A stretch of DNA of 64,000 nt from Dyadobacter sp. CY345 (GCF_021502725.1 NZ_JAKFFS010000003.1:124001-188000); one strand, 5' to 3'; shown: positions 50,847 through 60,568, numbered from the stretch's first letter. Numbers and translations are program-made. Notes: generated by a model from the letters alone, not told the origin.

Positions 50847-53252
50847 ATGAATCGTTCTATTCGTAAAGTTGCCGTTTTAGGCTCCGGTATTATGGGATCG
50901 CGGATTGCGTGCCATTTTGCCAATATTGGTGTAGAAGTGTTGCTTCTGGACATTGTTCCAAAAGAAGCCAGCGATGCAGAAAAAGGAAAAGGTTTAACCA
51001 CCGATCATCCCGCCGTCCGTAACAGGATTGTGAATGATTCTTTTCAACAAACATTAAAAGCAACGCCAGCCGCCCTATATAACCCTGCCTTTGCCTCGCG
51101 CATAAAACTGGGGAACTTCGATGATAACCTGAAAGATATTAAAGATTACGACTGGGTTATTGAAGTGGTTGTTGAGCGGCTTGATATTAAAAAGAGTTTA
51201 TATGAAAAAGTAGATGCGCTTCGGAAACCCGGAACGCTGATCACTTCCAATACTTCCGGAATACCAATCCATCTGATGGCAGAAGGGCGTAGTGAAGATT
51301 TTAAAAAACATTTCTGCGGAACACACTTTTTTAATCCTCCGCGCTATTTGCGGTTACTGGAAATTATTCCAACACCAGAGACAGACTTGTCTGTCAATGA
51401 CTTTTTGATGCACTATGGCGATTTGTTTTTGGGTAAAACCACTGTGCTTTGTAAGGATACCCCGGGTTTTATCGCAAACAGACTGGGGATTTTTGCTTTA
51501 ATACAGACGATTCGTGTGGCTGAGGAAATGGGTTTGTCTGTGGATGAAGTTGATAAGTTAACAGGTCCGGTTGTAGGGCGGCCAAAGTCGGGGACCTATC
51601 GTTTGTCGGATGTCGTTGGGCTGGATACTACTGTTCATGTAGCCAATAATTTATATGCTTCCGGAGAAGGCACGGATGAATCTCGTGACGCTTTCAAACT
51701 GCCGGTTATCATGCAAAAATTATATGATAACAAATGGCTGGGAGATAAAACCGGACAAGGATTTTACAAGAAAATCAAAGACGATAAGGGTAAGTCAGTA
51801 ATTCTAGCACTCGATTTTGAAACGCTGGATTATAAGCCTTCTGAAAAAGTAAAATTCGCAACGCTGGAAGGAACAAAGGCGATTGGTGATGTTGCGAAAC
51901 GTTTTAGTGTGCTTCTGGCTGGAACGGATAAGGCAGGCGAATTTTATAGAAAGACTTTTTCGGATTGTTTTAAGTATGCGACTTTCCGCATTCCTGAAAT
52001 TTCGGACGAAATTTTCAGAATCGATCAGGCAATCTGTGCTGGTTTTGGATGGCAGCTGGGTTTGTTTGAAACCTGGGACGCTGTTGGTGTGAAAGAAATG
52101 CTTGGCATCATGGAAGCGCTGAATGCAAAACCGGCACCGTGGGTTTATGAAATGCTCGAAGCGGGAAACAGCTCGTTTTATAAGGTTGAAAATGGGAAAA
52201 AATTTTATTATGATATTACTTCGAAATCATACAAAGTAATTCCTGGTCAGGATAGTTTTATTATTTTAAGCAACCTGACAAATAACATTGTCTGGAAAAA
52301 CGCCGGCGCGAACTTGTATGACATTGGGGATGGAATTCTGAATCTGGAATTTAAATCCAAAATGAATACCATGGGTTCAGAAGTGATCGAAGGAATCCAG
52401 AAAAGTATCAGTCTTGCGGAAAAGGAATACCGCGGACTTGTGATCGGTAATGAGTCGAGCGAGGCATTTTCGGCCGGAGCAAATCTTGCCATGTTGTTTA
52501 TGTTCGCCATCGAGCAGGAATTCGATGAGATCAATATGGTTATCGCGCAGTTCCAGCAAACAATGATGCGAGCGCGTTATTCATCAATCCCGGTTGTTAC
52601 GGCGCCTCATTCGCTTGCTTTGGGTGGAGGATGTGAACTTAATCTTCACGCGGATAAAGTCGTTGCGCATGCTGAAACTTATATGGGATTGGTAGAATTT
52701 GGCGTAGGAATTATCCCGGCCGGCGGTGGTACAAAAGAGATGGCTCTTCGTTGTTCTGATATGTATCAGGCGGGAGATACAGAATTGAATATTCTTCAGA
52801 CTGCCTTTATGAACATCGCGCAGGCGAAGGTTTCGACTTCTGCGCATGATGCCAGAGCTATGAATTATTTGCAGGAAAAAGACCAGATTGTCCTCAACCG
52901 AAGCCGTCTGATTGCTGAGGCAAAACAGGCTGCGATTGATCTTGCTGATAACGGATATACCCAGCCAAAACAGCGGAATGATATAAAAGTGCAGGGGAAA
53001 GCCGGTATGGCTCTATTCATGACTGGAATTGCGCAGATGAAAATCGCTAATTATATCAGCGAGCACGATGCGAAAATTGCAAACAAGCTGGCATACGTTA
53101 TCAACGGTGGAGACCTGAGTTATCCACAACTTGTCACAGAACAATACCTGCTTGACCTGGAAAGAGAAGCTTTCCTGTCTCTTTGTGGAGAAAAGAAAAC
53201 GCTCGAAAGAATGCAGGGATTATTGAACGGAGGAAAACCTCCAAGAAATTAA
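50847..53252 (+). CDS. fadB: FadB-like 3-hydroxyacyl-CoA dehydrogenase / enoyl-CoA hydratase
   Basis: 801 residues. N-terminal NAD-binding domain (VAVLGSGIMGSRIACHFANIGVEVLLLDI), the 3HCDH motif with HFFNPPRYLRLLEIIPT, a second 3HCDH C-domain, and a C-terminal crotonase domain (RGLVIGNESSEAFSAGANLAMLF ... PVVTAPHSLALGGGCELNLHADKVVAHAETYMGLVEFGVGIIPAGGG). The order dehydrogenase first, hydratase second is the Bacteroidota arrangement. It catalyses two steps of beta-oxidation. The thiolase and acyl-CoA dehydrogenase genes that often follow are absent; a minus-strand gene starts one base after its stop. Confidence 0.93.
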   Translation: MNRSIRKVAVLGSGIMGSRIACHFANIGVEVLLLDIVPKEASDAEKGKGLTTDHPAVRNRIVNDSFQQTLKATPAALYNPAFASRIKLGNFDDNLKDIKDYDWVIEVVVERLDIKKSLYEKVDALRKPGTLITSNTSGIPIHLMAEGRSEDFKKHFCGTHFFNPPRYLRLLEIIPTPETDLSVNDFLMHYGDLFLGKTTVLCKDTPGFIANRLGIFALIQTIRVAEEMGLSVDEVDKLTGPVVGRPKSGTYRLSDVVGLDTTVHVANNLYASGEGTDESRDAFKLPVIMQKLYDNKWLGDKTGQGFYKKIKDDKGKSVILALDFETLDYKPSEKVKFATLEGTKAIGDVAKRFSVLLAGTDKAGEFYRKTFSDCFKYATFRIPEISDEIFRIDQAICAGFGWQLGLFETWDAVGVKEMLGIMEALNAKPAPWVYEMLEAGNSSFYKVENGKKFYYDITSKSYKVIPGQDSFIILSNLTNNIVWKNAGANLYDIGDGILNLEFKSKMNTMGSEVIEGIQKSISLAEKEYRGLVIGNESSEAFSAGANLAMLFMFAIEQEFDEINMVIAQFQQTMMRARYSSIPVVTAPHSLALGGGCELNLHADKVVAHAETYMGLVEFGVGIIPAGGGTKEMALRCSDMYQAGDTELNILQTAFMNIAQAKVSTSAHDARAMNYLQEKDQIVLNRSRLIAEAKQAAIDLADNGYTQPKQRNDIKVQGKAGMALFMTGIAQMKIANYISEHDAKIANKLAYVINGGDLSYPQLVTEQYLLDLEREAFLSLCGEKKTLERMQGLLNGGKPPRN

Positions 53253-53253
53253 A

Positions 53254-53934
53254 TCAGGATAACCAACGGGTTGGACTGCCGGTTTTATCGAAAAGCGTAT
53301 TCGAAATCTGGCCGAGGCGAATATTTGTGTCGTTTTCGAATGAAAGATCATTCAGGATCAGCAGGACCTCGTCTTTTGTAACTTTCCTATATTTGGGATT
53401 CATCGTCCCGCCAAACTCACCCGGAATTGCTTGTGGATTCCACTGAAAATGTGGATCTACAAGGCTTCCTCTGGGAGCCATAATGGGTGGAGGCGTGGCG
53501 CTTCCACGAAAATCCAGAACGGCAGGGTGATCGAGGCCGAGGCTATGACCAAATTCATGTGCGGCGGTTGTCGAAGTCCCAAGATTGTCTGTCGTGAGCC
53601 AATGTCCGACATTATCACCCAAACCATACCCCATAAAAGACCGGGTGATATGATTTTCATTTTCAATCCGGATATAATTATTTCTAAAATTCAGGTTTAC
53701 GGCAGCTCTGAGCATTGCTTCACCAGTTGAAATAATTTTATAGGTAATATTGAATACAACCATTACTTGGTCGCCGCTAAGATTAACAAATGCTTCCGGT
53801 TCATTATACATCCGGTTGATTTCTTCAATAACAGCGATTCCAATATCGTCCGTGGCTTCTGAGCCATACAAGTACAATTTTGAAGCAATTTCAATCTGAC
53901 GTTTTTCGATTTGTAAAGTTGCGATAGCGGCCAT
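53254..53934 (-). CDS. Metzincin (M10-like) metalloprotease without signal peptide
   Basis: 226 residues. Zinc-binding motif HEFGHSLGLDH (HExxHxxGxxH) near residue 125 and Met-turn PIMAPRG ~25 residues later define a metzincin of the matrixin type. The N-terminus (MAAIATLQIEKRQIEIASKLYLYG) has no signal peptide, propeptide Cys switch or TM helix, so either export uses another route or it stays cytoplasmic. The C-terminus lacks a Por secretion tail. Convergent with fadB, one base apart. Targets unknown. Confidence 0.82.
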   Translation of the reverse strand: MAAIATLQIEKRQIEIASKLYLYGSEATDDIGIAVIEEINRMYNEPEAFVNLSGDQVMVVFNITYKIISTGEAMLRAAVNLNFRNNYIRIENENHITRSFMGYGLGDNVGHWLTTDNLGTSTTAAHEFGHSLGLDHPAVLDFRGSATPPPIMAPRGSLVDPHFQWNPQAIPGEFGGTMNPKYRKVTKDEVLLILNDLSFENDTNIRLGQISNTLFDKTGSPTRWLS

Positions 53935-54221
53935 AATGTGTGTGTATGATGAGAATCTGAATTTAATATTTGTATTTATTACAAATTAGTTTGAAAAGTC
54001 TATAAATTAGTAGAGTAAGCAGATTATTTTATAAAATTGTACCCAACAAACAGCTTCATTGAAATCAGACGTTCTGATATACAATTCAATAAGTGAATAA
54101 AAACTGAATAATTTTTGTTACAAAAGATGAATGGTTCAGTTTAGCAGATGAATTATATGGATGATATAGCATTATCAGGCCCATGTAATAGTATTGGTGA
54201 ATTTCAGTATACTTATCAACA

Positions 54222-54662
54222 ATGATATCAAAAAAAGCAAAATACGCCCTTAAAGCGCTTAAAGTTTTGGCGGAACAGTTCGGAAAAGGCCCGGTGCTGA
54301 TTTCGTATATTGCAGAAAAAGAAAGAATTCCGAAGAAGTTTCTTGAAGCGATTTTGCTTGATTTACGAAATAATGGAGTACTTCAAAGTCAGAAAGGAAA
54401 AGGAGGCGGTTACCTTTTAAGAATACCCCCAGGCGAAGTAAGTTTTTCAAAAGTTCTCAGAATTATTGACGGACCTATTGCGCCCGCGCTTTGCGTTTCA
54501 ATGTTTTTCTACGGGAAATGTGATGACTGCAAAGATGAGGAAACATGCAGCCTGCGTACTGTTTTGGAAAGATGGAGAGATGCAAACCTTGCTGTTTTAG
54601 ATCAGACAACGCTCAACGATTTATTGCTGCAAGGAGCGGGAGAGCATTTGCTTGCTGAGTAA
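54222..54662 (+). CDS. Rrf2-family transcriptional regulator with Cys cluster
   Basis: 146 residues. Winged helix: MISKKAKYALKALKVLAEQF ... ISYIAEKERIPKKFLEAILLDLRNNGVLQSQKGKGGGYLLRIPP, the Rrf2 pattern. Four cysteines follow near residues 90-112: LCVS, KCDDC, and TCSLR, spaced C-x9-C-x2-C-x5-C, which could hold an Fe-S cluster, unlike the exact IscR/NsrR spacing. The 3' end overlaps the convergent glycosyltransferase gene by 50 bases. Target genes unknown. Confidence 0.85.
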   Translation: MISKKAKYALKALKVLAEQFGKGPVLISYIAEKERIPKKFLEAILLDLRNNGVLQSQKGKGGGYLLRIPPGEVSFSKVLRIIDGPIAPALCVSMFFYGKCDDCKDEETCSLRTVLERWRDANLAVLDQTTLNDLLLQGAGEHLLAE

Positions 54663-56277
54663 CGAGCCTGTCTTTTCGTACATAAAGCGTGACATCGTCA
54701 ATCGTTGACACCAAAGTATAATGCTGGCGAACAAAGTCAGCCACCGCAGGGAAATTATTGATTCCCTGCGTTTTTTTATCCTGCACCCATAGGCTGTATA
54801 TGCCCACAGCATCAAGAATCACTGCTGGTTTTGTCCTTTTTAAATCGCTCACATAACGAGCCAGATACTTTTCCTGCATGGGATGTTTAAAAATCGATCG
54901 CTCTGAATGGTTTTCAGCTGTTCCCTGAGCAAGTTGCGCTTCCACATAATATTTACATTGCCAGCCCCAAACGACCATGTAATCTCCGGGTTTTGTAAAT
55001 TTCATCAGAGTAGTAACGACCGGACTTTTATCGAGCTTAGTTAACCCATTTACAGATTCAAAAGCGTTCAGACGATGCTCTCGGCGGTAAGATATCGCGT
55101 CATTCCCTGCAAACCAAAAAAGCAAAATAATTGGCGCTGCAACAAACCAGTTATTCCGTGTTTTTATACTATAAGCAGCCAGTAAAATCCATGGATAAAT
55201 ACAAAAATTTAAATAATGGATAAAGCTGTTTCCGGATTTAGTTGAGGAGTATATGCCTGTTAAAATGAGTAATATAATCGTAGCGGGAATTATAAAACCG
55301 GCTGTCTTTCTATTTTCTGCGGAGTGACGAAACGCGACAAATAGCCCTAAAATGATTGAAATAAGCAGAACCAGCGAATAAACACTAAAATCAGCGCTTA
55401 AAGATATCAGTTTTAAAAACTGTGCAGGAATTTCTATAAAACTGCTTCCTCCGGCATAAATCGCATTTCCAAGAATATAAAAATCGATAAAGTCCTGGAA
55501 AACATTGTTCGTTAGAATCCAGAGAAATAATAATATTGGAAATGTCAGCCCGCCGACAAGGAGAAAAAGCAGGGGTTTGATTTCACTGGATCTTTGATAA
55601 AATTGATCACAAAGCCACAAAGCAGCGAGTACTACAACCATAGCCTGGGGAACGGACTGGAGTTTTGCAAAAGGCATCATTCCGGCTGCAAGACCCAGAA
55701 AAAAGGTAACCCATGAGGAAATCTGTCTGTTATCTGAAATTCTGGAAAGCAGCCAGATGGTGAAGGCCAGAAGAAAAACAGGAAGTTGTTCGGAGGAATA
55801 ATGGACAAAATCATTTTCCTGAGTGAATGCAAGAAAAATAATCGGGGCTGTAAATGCCACGCGCGCAGTCGATTCCCCAAACCATTTTTTCATCGCTGAA
55901 AAAATGAAAAGCAAAGCTCCTATACAGCATATCAAGCCCATCACCCTGCCGGAAGTGTAATTGATTTGAAATCCGAATACTTTTGGAATAACCAGAAGAT
56001 AATTGTCCAAGGGTCCAATCGTTGTTCCATCGACAGAACGCCAGTACACAGGATCCTGGTAAAGTGTTATCGCATGACTGAGCATCTGACTTTCGTCTGC
56101 ATTGAGTTCCCGGTTAAATACAATAGCCGGCATTCTCATAAATGACAATAAACCTACGCAAAGGATCAGAAAAGCCCAGCCAGGTACTTTTTTGTAAATA
56201 CTTGCCAGAATAACAATCCCGCCAAGCAGATATCCAAGAAACCAATAAACTGTCGGGGAATTGTCGAATGTAAGCAT
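54613..56277 (-). CDS. GT39-like polytopic membrane glycosyltransferase
   Basis: 554 residues with about 12 TM segments. The first periplasmic loop has ELNADESQML, the acidic motif expected of GT-C/PMT-type enzymes such as ArnT that use polyprenyl-phosphate sugars. A soluble C-terminal domain of ~130 residues (FESVNGLTKLDKSPVVTTLMKFTKPGDYMVVWGWQCKYYVEAQL) follows the last TM. It starts six bases after the GT2 gene, which can make the donor lipid sugar, so they form an operon for glycan decoration. Its 3' end overlaps the Rrf2 gene by 50 bases. Confidence 0.75.
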   Translation of the reverse strand: MLTFDNSPTVYWFLGYLLGGIVILASIYKKVPGWAFLILCVGLLSFMRMPAIVFNRELNADESQMLSHAITLYQDPVYWRSVDGTTIGPLDNYLLVIPKVFGFQINYTSGRVMGLICCIGALLFIFSAMKKWFGESTARVAFTAPIIFLAFTQENDFVHYSSEQLPVFLLAFTIWLLSRISDNRQISSWVTFFLGLAAGMMPFAKLQSVPQAMVVVLAALWLCDQFYQRSSEIKPLLFLLVGGLTFPILLFLWILTNNVFQDFIDFYILGNAIYAGGSSFIEIPAQFLKLISLSADFSVYSLVLLISIILGLFVAFRHSAENRKTAGFIIPATIILLILTGIYSSTKSGNSFIHYLNFCIYPWILLAAYSIKTRNNWFVAAPIILLFWFAGNDAISYRREHRLNAFESVNGLTKLDKSPVVTTLMKFTKPGDYMVVWGWQCKYYVEAQLAQGTAENHSERSIFKHPMQEKYLARYVSDLKRTKPAVILDAVGIYSLWVQDKKTQGINNFPAVADFVRQHYTLVSTIDDVTLYVRKDRLVTQQANALPLLAAINR

Positions 56278-56283
56278 AAGATA

Positions 56284-57231
56284 CTAGTTGATTGTATCTA
56301 CCTTTTCAACAAAATCGCGGTAATGAATCGCTGGAATAAAGTGCTGCTGCGAACGATACTGCAATACCATAAAGACCAGAAATAAGGAAATCAGGAAGGA
56401 TTGAAGCATCAAAATGATCAAAGTGCTACCCAATGTGGAAGCCCATCCCGGTGTTGCATTTCCAATTAGTTTCAGAAAAAGAATAATGACAATAAAAGCA
56501 ACAGCGAGGCCGGACATGAACATCGAAAAGATCAGAATCCGAACGGCCGTGGTATCAACCAAAACTGAAATGGCACTAAGTCCATGCAAAACAAGCGAAA
56601 CAAAATTCATTTTGCTTTCTCCCGCCAGACGCGTAGCGCGGTCTGTCAGAACCGAATCATAAGGGATACGGGATTTGATGATTCCTCCGGGATAATTATT
56701 CCAGATTTCAGAAACTCGAACCAAATTTTGAAGTCTGTTTTGAGGAATGATGCTAAAATTGCCAAATGTGATCACTTTTCCTGTAAGTAACTTAAATACA
56801 GACTTATAGATTACATAAAAAAACCTGAAAAGGAAATTTTCAGTGCGTTTATTTCTTTGGGCAAAAATGATTTTACCGGGCACTTCGAGCGATCTGGCGA
56901 CCAGCTTATTAATATCAGAAGGAGCATCTTCTCCATCAGCGTCCATCACGATCACTTTGTCGCAGGCAATATTTTCAGCTGCATAAGAAAGTCCGATCGC
57001 AATTGCTTTTTGATGACCAAGATTGCGGTACAGACGTAATACCTGAATGGCTTTTCCTCCAAAAGGAACAAATGGCTCTGTCCGGTCTTTTGCAGAACAA
57101 TCATCAACCACAAGTATTGACGCATTTTTCAGCACGGAAGGGTTTAAATCTGTGTTTATTTTCGTGATCAGCAGATTAAGCGCCTCCCAGTCGTTGTACT
57201 GAGGTATAATAATTACAAAATTTTCCGGCAT
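56284..57231 (-). CDS. GT2 glycosyltransferase with C-terminal TM pair (GtrB-like)
   Basis: 315 residues. GT2 catalytic part: IIIPQYNDWEALNLLI, ILVVDDCSAKD, VIVMDADGEDAPSDI (DxD), and a Gln/Arg-rich region. Two TM helices (ILIFSMFMSGLAVAFIVIILFLKLIG and STLIILMLQSFLISLFLVFMVLQY) lie at the C-terminus, as in enzymes that make undecaprenyl-phosphate-sugar donors. Directly upstream of the GT39-like gene and downstream of the epimerase, it fits a three-gene glycan-modification pathway. Confidence 0.82.
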   Translation of the reverse strand: MPENFVIIIPQYNDWEALNLLITKINTDLNPSVLKNASILVVDDCSAKDRTEPFVPFGGKAIQVLRLYRNLGHQKAIAIGLSYAAENIACDKVIVMDADGEDAPSDINKLVARSLEVPGKIIFAQRNKRTENFLFRFFYVIYKSVFKLLTGKVITFGNFSIIPQNRLQNLVRVSEIWNNYPGGIIKSRIPYDSVLTDRATRLAGESKMNFVSLVLHGLSAISVLVDTTAVRILIFSMFMSGLAVAFIVIILFLKLIGNATPGWASTLGSTLIILMLQSFLISLFLVFMVLQYRSQQHFIPAIHYRDFVEKVDTIN

Positions 57232-57244
57232 AGTGGTGAAGGAA

Positions 57245-57290
57245 ATAACCTCCGGACAAGTATAAAGAATTTTACTGGTCCGGAGGTTAT
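57245..57290 (-). terminator. Hairpin between the epimerase and GT2 genes
   Basis: ATAACCTCCGGAC (57245-57257) and GTCCGGAGGTTAT (57278-57290) form a perfect 13-bp stem with a 20-base loop. Only three T's follow on the minus strand, so it may be a partial terminator that lowers expression of the downstream transferases. Confidence 0.55.
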
Positions 57291-57303
57291 AAGGATTAAC
57301 ATA

Positions 57304-58377
57304 TTATTTTACACTAGCCAAACGAGACGAAATTCCGTCGTGGATCTGAGTTAGCGTCTCAACAAGACCATATTCCCAATTCCAACCCGGATAGTGTTCT
57401 TTAAATTTCGAAAGATCACTTACATACCAGATATGGTCACCGATACGGTTTGTTTCAGAATATGAATGTGAAAGTTTATTTCCGGTAATTTTTTCGCATA
57501 AGGCAATAGCCTCGATCATTGAACAGTTGGCGAAACGGCCACCTCCTGCGTTATAAACTTCGCCCGGACGAGGGTTTTGATAGAAATGCCAGAACATATT
57601 TACAAGGTCATGGCTGTGAATATTGTCACGAACCTGTTTTCCTTTATATCCAAAAATCGTGTAGTGATTTCCAGTGATCGCACATTTCATCAGGTACGCA
57701 AGGAATCCGTGCAACTGAGCGCCTGAATGGTTAGGACCTGTAAGACATCCGCCACGGAAAACAGCTGTTTTCATCCCAAAATAGCGGCCATATTCCTGCA
57801 CCATAATATCTGCTGCTACTTTCGAAGCACCAAAGATCGAGTGTTTCGTATGGTCAATGCTATGTTTTTCGTCAATACCATTTTCGAAATATGGATGACT
57901 TTCGTCAATTTCCCAACGGGTTTCCAGCTCAACAAGAGGCAGATAGTTCGGGTTATCTCCGTATACTTTATTTGTTGAAGTGAAAATAAACACAGCTTCA
58001 GGTGTATGAAGTCGGGTCATTTCCAGCATATTCAGCGTTCCAACTGCATTTACACCAAAATCTGTAAACGGTTCACGCGCAGCCCAGTCATGACTAGGTT
58101 GTGCAGCAGCATGGATAATCAATTTGATATCGTTTCCGTATTCTTTAAAGATCGGTTCCAGTTGGCTAACTTCACGAATATCAGCAGAGTAATGTTTGTA
58201 ATTGGCGTAAGCAGATTCAATACGGCTTTTATTCCAGGCAGTGTTTCCGTCTGCTCCGAAGAAATATTCACGTAGATTATTATCAACTCCAATAACCAGG
58301 TCAAACTTATCAGCTAGGAAAGCAACAGACTCGCTTCCGATCAATCCGGCTGAGCCGGTAACTAATGCTATATTCAT
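57304..58377 (-). CDS. CDP-paratose 2-epimerase-like NAD-dependent SDR
   Basis: 357 residues, cytoplasmic extended SDR: N-terminal [22 protein letters not shown], and the catalytic triad area FTSTNKVYG plus the Tyr region before KAADIM-like [12 protein letters not shown]. The C-terminal block [51 protein letters not shown] resembles CDP-paratose 2-epimerases (RfbE), which make CDP-tyvelose. The catalytic Tyr of a YxxxK is not obvious in my reading, so the exact activity is unsure. First gene of the glycan group. Confidence 0.7.
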   Translation of the reverse strand: MNIALVTGSAGLIGSESVAFLADKFDLVIGVDNNLREYFFGADGNTAWNKSRIESAYANYKHYSADIREVSQLEPIFKEYGNDIKLIIHAAAQPSHDWAAREPFTDFGVNAVGTLNMLEMTRLHTPEAVFIFTSTNKVYGDNPNYLPLVELETRWEIDESHPYFENGIDEKHSIDHTKHSIFGASKVAADIMVQEYGRYFGMKTAVFRGGCLTGPNHSGAQLHGFLAYLMKCAITGNHYTIFGYKGKQVRDNIHSHDLVNMFWHFYQNPRPGEVYNAGGGRFANCSMIEAIALCEKITGNKLSHSYSETNRIGDHIWYVSDLSKFKEHYPGWNWEYGLVETLTQIHDGISSRLASVK

Positions 58378-58805
58378 ATTAAGTATTAAATTCTGTTTTA
58401 AAATGTGGTATTAAAATAATACTATATTCAGATGTGTATAATATAAGATGTAAAGTAAAATAAAAACAGACAATTATCCCAACTGGTTTCTTAAGTGGCT
58501 GCGAAATTACAGTTCATTTTATCAAAAAAGTAACCTTAGGTTGATTGTTGGACGGAAAAAACTGACCGATTACAAAAAAATTAACCTATTTGGCAGAAAA
58601 ATTTCTATTCTATTTACTACTTGCATAGTTTTACGAAATATTCTCCCTCCTCATCAAAAGTCTGTCATTTCATTATTTTATAAAGAAGTAGCAGAGCTCC
58701 GTCATAAGAATTATTATAACACACCTATCATATCCGGAAGCAGTTACCCGACTTCTGGAAAAGGCATTGTGCCGTGGAAATTTTATTGGTGATTTTAACT
58801 AGTGT
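58378..58805. other. 428-base divergent region without a clear gene
   Basis: AT-rich spacer between the epimerase (minus) and the GT39-like gene (plus). A short frame at 58541-58792 starts with TTG, has poor composition for this genome and matches nothing known, so I do not call it. No strong promoter box or hairpin was found. Confidence 0.5.
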
Positions 58806-60149
58806 ATGTTTGGACAAATGACCACCGCTTTTGGTAAAGATAGCTTTTTAAGTTATTTATTGATTGCCGGTATTGTACTTCGGGTTTTTCTATATATCAC
58901 GTTACCTGGTTTTGGCGTCGATGCTCACGGCGAAGTAATTAATTTTATTCTTGAAAAAGGCAGGCTTCCGTTAACGAGAGAGGTTTTTTGCGCTATGCAC
59001 CCTCCTCTTTTTTATATACTCTCTCTGCCATTTTTTTATTTTGACAATATTCACAGCCAGAAAATAACCCAGATATTTTCGCTCTTACTCGCATGTGGGA
59101 ATTTATATCTGCTGTATCTTTTATGTAAAAATCTGTTGCCGGACGTTGTTGTCAGAAATGTGGCTTTTCTGCTTGCCGTATTTTTACATTCGTTTGTTAC
59201 CTTTTCTTTATATGTTTCAAATGATACGCTGGCTTATTTTCTCGGGACTTGTATCTTTTACGTACTTCACCAATATATCCAAAAACCTACGCTACGGAAT
59301 GAGATATTGATTGCTGTTTTACTAGGTTTAGGATTGCTTACGAAAGGAACTTTCCTGGCTTTCGGCCCATCACTTGGACTAGTAGTAATTCTATCACTTT
59401 GGAAAAAGAATCTGCCGGTTAAAACGATTATCGGTCGGATTTTGCTTTTTGGCATTATAACACTTGTCATTGGGTCCTATAAGTACCTTGAAAATTATTA
59501 TGCGGAACACCGCCTGATCGCGCACAATATTGATTTCTTCTATTACATGCCCGCGAACACTTTTATTGGTATTAAAAGTATTTTGTATTTTAACCTGAAA
59601 CAGCTGGTAAAATATCCAACCTATTTTCAGGGAGATCCGATGCTGGAACATGTATATCCAATTATCTTTTACGCTACATTTTGGTACAAATTTTGCGAAC
59701 CGCTAAATGGATTCGAACTGGGTTCAAGAACTTCTTTTAAGTATATAGGAAGCGTTATTTACATCGTCGGACTTATCCCATCCGTTTTAATCCTGTTAGG
59801 TGCGTTCTTGAAATCAATAACTGTTTTTAGTTTTTTAGGTAAATTAAAATCAAGCAATAGCGAAAGTTTTGACAAGGGATTGGAGCAGGCCGCCTGGCTA
59901 AGTATTCTGTTCATGAGCATTTTACTGGTAATTGTTGCTGGCCTGAAATACAATGTCTGGGTCTGCTTTCAGTCGAGATTATTTCTTCAGGCATTCTTCC
60001 CGATCATCTGGATTCTGTATGCAGGATTGAAATTTGTGAAAGAAAAATCGAAGCTGGCATTTAATTTAAGTGCCTTTTCAATGCTGACAATATCACTTCT
60101 GTATATTGTTTATTACTTCACCGAAGGCGTCCATATCCTGCTTACATAA
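58806..60149 (+). CDS. GT39-like polytopic membrane glycosyltransferase
   Basis: 447 residues with about ten TM segments. The first loop contains GVDAHGEV and then HPPLFYILSLPFFYF, the pattern of GT-C enzymes with an Asp/Glu catalytic residue and the HPP loop. It probably transfers a sugar from a polyprenyl carrier on the outer side of the inner membrane. Divergent from the epimerase group, so the pathway may use both strands. Acceptor unknown. No T-run terminator for it; the hairpin at 60181 belongs to the gene on the other strand. Confidence 0.75.
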   Translation: MFGQMTTAFGKDSFLSYLLIAGIVLRVFLYITLPGFGVDAHGEVINFILEKGRLPLTREVFCAMHPPLFYILSLPFFYFDNIHSQKITQIFSLLLACGNLYLLYLLCKNLLPDVVVRNVAFLLAVFLHSFVTFSLYVSNDTLAYFLGTCIFYVLHQYIQKPTLRNEILIAVLLGLGLLTKGTFLAFGPSLGLVVILSLWKKNLPVKTIIGRILLFGIITLVIGSYKYLENYYAEHRLIAHNIDFFYYMPANTFIGIKSILYFNLKQLVKYPTYFQGDPMLEHVYPIIFYATFWYKFCEPLNGFELGSRTSFKYIGSVIYIVGLIPSVLILLGAFLKSITVFSFLGKLKSSNSESFDKGLEQAAWLSILFMSILLVIVAGLKYNVWVCFQSRLFLQAFFPIIWILYAGLKFVKEKSKLAFNLSAFSMLTISLLYIVYYFTEGVHILLT

Positions 60150-60180
60150 TCTGAAACTGAAATAGCCGGGCACAAAAAAA

Positions 60181-60205
60181 GATATCCTCAAAAAATGAGG
60201 ATATC
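60181..60205 (-). terminator. Terminator of the small lipoprotein gene
   Basis: GATATCCTCA (60181-60190) pairs with TGAGGATATC (60196-60205) over five bases. On the minus strand seven T's follow directly. It is 36 nt past the stop at 60241. Confidence 0.85.
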
Positions 60206-60240
60206 CTGTTTATGAAATCTTAACCTGTTAAGAGACAGTA

Positions 60241-60492
60241 CTATTGTTTTACTACCGCACTACCAGACCCACTGAATAATTTAGCACGAATTGCTTCTAC
60301 ACGTGGTTCAAGTTCAGGATTTGCTTCGTATTTGTTAGCCATCTGACGTGGCAAAGAATCCGGGCTTACTCCGTAAACATACTGATTGTCTGCATTTAGG
60401 TCTTTTTGTTCTTTGTGGTTATATTTTTGATAATCACAAGAAGATAATAATGCTACACATGCCACAAAAGCGGCTATTTTACTGAATTTCAT
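60241..60492 (-). CDS. Small lipoprotein of unknown function
   Basis: 83 residues. ATG 60492 is preferred to ATG 60507: the promoter at 60519-60549 puts the transcript start near 60513, leaving a workable leader, and the signal peptide is then standard. Lipobox LSSC (Cys19). The mature part (DYQKYNHKEQKDLNADNQYVYGVSPDSLPRQMANKYEANPELEPRVEAIRAKLFSG) is polar and Tyr/Asn-rich, with no known domain. Downstream of the M3 peptidase gene but with its own promoter and terminator. Confidence 0.7.
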   Translation of the reverse strand: MKFSKIAAFVACVALLSSCDYQKYNHKEQKDLNADNQYVYGVSPDSLPRQMANKYEANPELEPRVEAIRAKLFSGSGSAVVKQ

Positions 60493-60518
60493 CTCTCTGC
60501 TGTTCATAGTAATACGCA

Positions 60519-60550
60519 CAAAAATAACCGCCTTTTCCATAACCACCAAA
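60519..60550 (-). promoter_or_regulatory. Promoter of the small lipoprotein gene
   Basis: On the minus strand TTTG (60550-60547), a 20-base spacer, and TATTTTTG (60526-60519): a full match to the Bacteroidota TTTG/TAnnTTTG consensus. The -7 box ends 27 nt before ATG 60492. Confidence 0.65.
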
Positions 60551-60568
60551 TGGTTAGGAAATGAATTG

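Noticed and set aside
53431..53730. 99-codon plus frame opposite the metzincin gene
   Set aside because: The minus-strand frame has the complete zinc motif; the plus frame has none.
58541..58792. 83-codon plus-strand frame in the spacer before the GT39-like gene
   Set aside because: Starts with TTG, unusual composition, no recognisable domain or signal, ends 13 nt before a clear gene. Most likely chance.
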